The position numbers and the translations under genes are program-made. 33,697 nucleotides of DNA from Bacteroidia bacterium (GTDB lineage: Bacteria > Bacteroidota > Bacteroidia > Bacteroidales > GCA-2748055): contig JAUVKN010000002.1 of assembly GCA_030596245.1 (NCBI GenBank), positions 1-33,697 of the forward strand, in the 5' to 3' direction. The notes under the pieces are model-generated. The model saw nothing but the letters and a program-made list of their open reading frames with translations, was not told the origin of the DNA and made no database searches. This document shows positions 32,395 through 33,697 of the stretch, one piece after another (the stretch's first letter is position 1; each line of letters begins with the position of its first letter).

Positions 32395-32410
32395 TGTTCC
32401 ACGTGGAACT
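32395..32410. promoter_or_regulatory. parS-like ParB-binding site
   Basis: TGTTCCACGTGGAACT contains the perfect 14-bp palindrome GTTCCACGTGGAAC. It differs by its last base from TGTTCCACGTGGAACA, a form of the chromosomal parS site known from Pseudomonas and fitting the general TGTTTCACGTGAAACA consensus with symmetric changes. It overlaps the end of mnmG and the alternative GTG start of ade. mnmG (gidA) is often near the replication origin and parAB, which fits. Confidence 0.8.
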
Positions 32411-33697
32411 ATCTGCCCATATATATTAACAAAACACTTATATCGCTAGGTGACACCCCTGAGATTCTTGAAGCCTGACCAATTGTTCCAGGTCTAATCT
32501 TTGACAGCTTTTGTCTCGCCTCAGTAGAAATACTTTTCAATTTATTGTAATCAAAATTCTCAACCAGCTTTATTTTTTCAAGTCTTTTAATCTTATCTGC
32601 CATCTTTTGCTCCCTGGTAATGTAACCTTCGTATTTGATGGTAATTTCAGATGTCTCAATAATTTCATCTCCCCTATTTCCGCAATCTTCATATATCTTC
32701 TTCAGCAAGTCTATTTCATCTACCAAATCTATTAACCTTACCTGGGGCCTTTTTGCAACCTCAATCAATTTCATCTTTTGCCTTAGTGGAGATGTCCCTG
32801 CCTGTTCCAGAAATCCATTTATCTCATCAGGAGCAACACTATACTCATTCATGAATTTGATTAATTTTCCGGTAAGCTGCTTTTTCTCTTTCAATAAATT
32901 CATTCTCTCCTCATCTGCCAATCCAATTTTTGCACTAAGTTCTGTCAGGCGTTCATCCGCATTATCCTGCCTCAGGAGAATCCTGTATTCAGCCCTGGAG
33001 GTAAACATTCTGTAAGGCTCATCAACACCCTTTGTCACCAGGTCATCTATGAGCACTCCAATATAAGCCTGGTCCCTGCCCAATACAAACTCCTCATCAC
33101 CTCTTATTTTTAAACTTGCATTAATGCCAGCCATCAAACCCAGCGCTCCTGCCTCTTCATAACCTGTAGTGCCATTGACTTGACCTGCAAAATAGAGGTT
33201 TGCCAAATTCTTTGTTTCCAGAGTATGGTACAATTGGGTGGGAGGATAATAGTCATATTCTATGGCATACCCTGGCCTGAAAATTTTCACTTTCTCCAGT
33301 CCTTCAATCTCTAACAACGCATTGTATTGCACCTCCCAGGGTAGAGAAGATGCAAATCCATTGATATAATATTCGACCGTATCCAGTCCCTCCGGTTCAA
33401 GAAATAATTGGTGTTGGTTCTTCTCTGAAAATGTAACAATCTTATCCTCTATGCTTGGACAATATCTTGGACCAATGCTTTCGATTGTTCCATTAAACAA
33501 AGGGCTCTCCCCAAATCCCTTTTCCAATTCAGAATGTACCGTTAGATTGGTATAAGCGATGTAGCAACTTTTATGGCTGGCATAGTCCACTTCATAGTTC
33601 AGATAACTAAACTTACGATTCTCCGTTTCTCCCGGTTGTTCCTGTAATTTCTCAAAATTAATGCTTCTCCCATCAATTCGAGCAGGGGTTCCTGTTT
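32409..33697 (-). CDS. mnmG: tRNA uridine-5-carboxymethylaminomethyl modification enzyme (5' end outside window)
   Basis: With MnmE, installs the cmnm5 group on wobble uridine 34 of tRNAs. The frame continues to the window edge through TGTPARIDGRS, so about 200 N-terminal residues with the FAD-binding GxGxxG motif are missing. About 428 residues are visible: GPRYCPSIEDK with the conserved second cysteine, the GTTGYEEAGALGLMAGINA FAD contact, TSRAEYRILLRQDNAD, the helical C-terminal domain that binds MnmE and tRNA, and ISGVSPSDISVLLIYMGR at the end. The family length is about 620-630 residues. The stop codon lies in the parS-like palindrome. Confidence 0.96.
   Translation of the reverse strand, partial: TGTPARIDGRSINFEKLQEQPGETENRKFSYLNYEVDYASHKSCYIAYTNLTVHSELEKGFGESPLFNGTIESIGPRYCPSIEDKIVTFSEKNQHQLFLEPEGLDTVEYYINGFASSLPWEVQYNALLEIEGLEKVKIFRPGYAIEYDYYPPTQLYHTLETKNLANLYFAGQVNGTTGYEEAGALGLMAGINASLKIRGDEEFVLGRDQAYIGVLIDDLVTKGVDEPYRMFTSRAEYRILLRQDNADERLTELSAKIGLADEERMNLLKEKKQLTGKLIKFMNEYSVAPDEINGFLEQAGTSPLRQKMKLIEVAKRPQVRLIDLVDEIDLLKKIYEDCGNRGDEIIETSEITIKYEGYITREQKMADKIKRLEKIKLVENFDYNKLKSISTEARQKLSKIRPGTIGQASRISGVSPSDISVLLIYMGR

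Noticed and set aside
32399..32406. CACGTG as a transcription-factor box
   Set aside because: The palindrome extends to 14 bp and fits parS much better than a simple hexamer site.
33588..33697. mnmG starting at an internal GTG (33590)
   Set aside because: The frame continues upstream with the conserved TGTPARIDGRS segment, so the gene is cut by the window edge and not shortened.

Overview
The window looks like a chromosomal segment of a Bacteroidota bacterium, most likely class Bacteroidia. The main reasons are: a secreted protein with a type IX secretion (T9SS) C-terminal sorting domain; several -7 boxes of the Bacteroidota sigma type (TAnnTTTG) upstream of genes; a DUF4271 - hemD - rnpA gene order; a DAACS carboxylate symporter, FadL-type and small beta-barrel outer-membrane proteins; and start regions without clear Shine-Dalgarno sequences.

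Left part (1-8.8 kb), the most accessory-looking: the end of an AAA/DUF4143 ATPase; a minus-strand tRNA-Gly and tRNA-Leu with their promoters and terminators; a 149-bp structured element inserted between the tRNA-Leu promoter and the intact tRNA-Leu, which repeats the tRNA 5' end; a 1404-residue secreted LamG/Ig/propeller protein; and an S9D-type serine peptidase.

Middle (8.8-24.2 kb), mostly housekeeping in short, tightly packed units: mutS; an acidic amino acid/dicarboxylate symporter; a FadL-type porin; an SDR protein lacking the usual Tyr/Lys pair; rlmN; comF; a small beta-barrel plus a sirtuin; dnaG; then rnpA, hemD and DUF4271 on the minus strand; and an S41 C-terminal processing peptidase. 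Convergent genes here end on overlapping or abutting stop codons.

Right part (24.2-33.7 kb): a minus-strand arsR-queD-polA operon; a divergent long-chain polyprenyl diphosphate synthase (quinone side chain); and the minus-strand run mnmG-ade-uvrC. A near-perfect parS-like centromere palindrome straddles the mnmG stop codon, which suggests that this end lies in the origin-proximal part of the chromosome.

I see no CRISPR array, prophage, biosynthetic cluster or recognisable defence island. The strongest unusual items are the tRNA-Leu leader element, the parS-like site, loss of the zinc ligands in both DnaG and the neighbouring sirtuin, and a terminator hairpin placed directly against the rnpA start codon.
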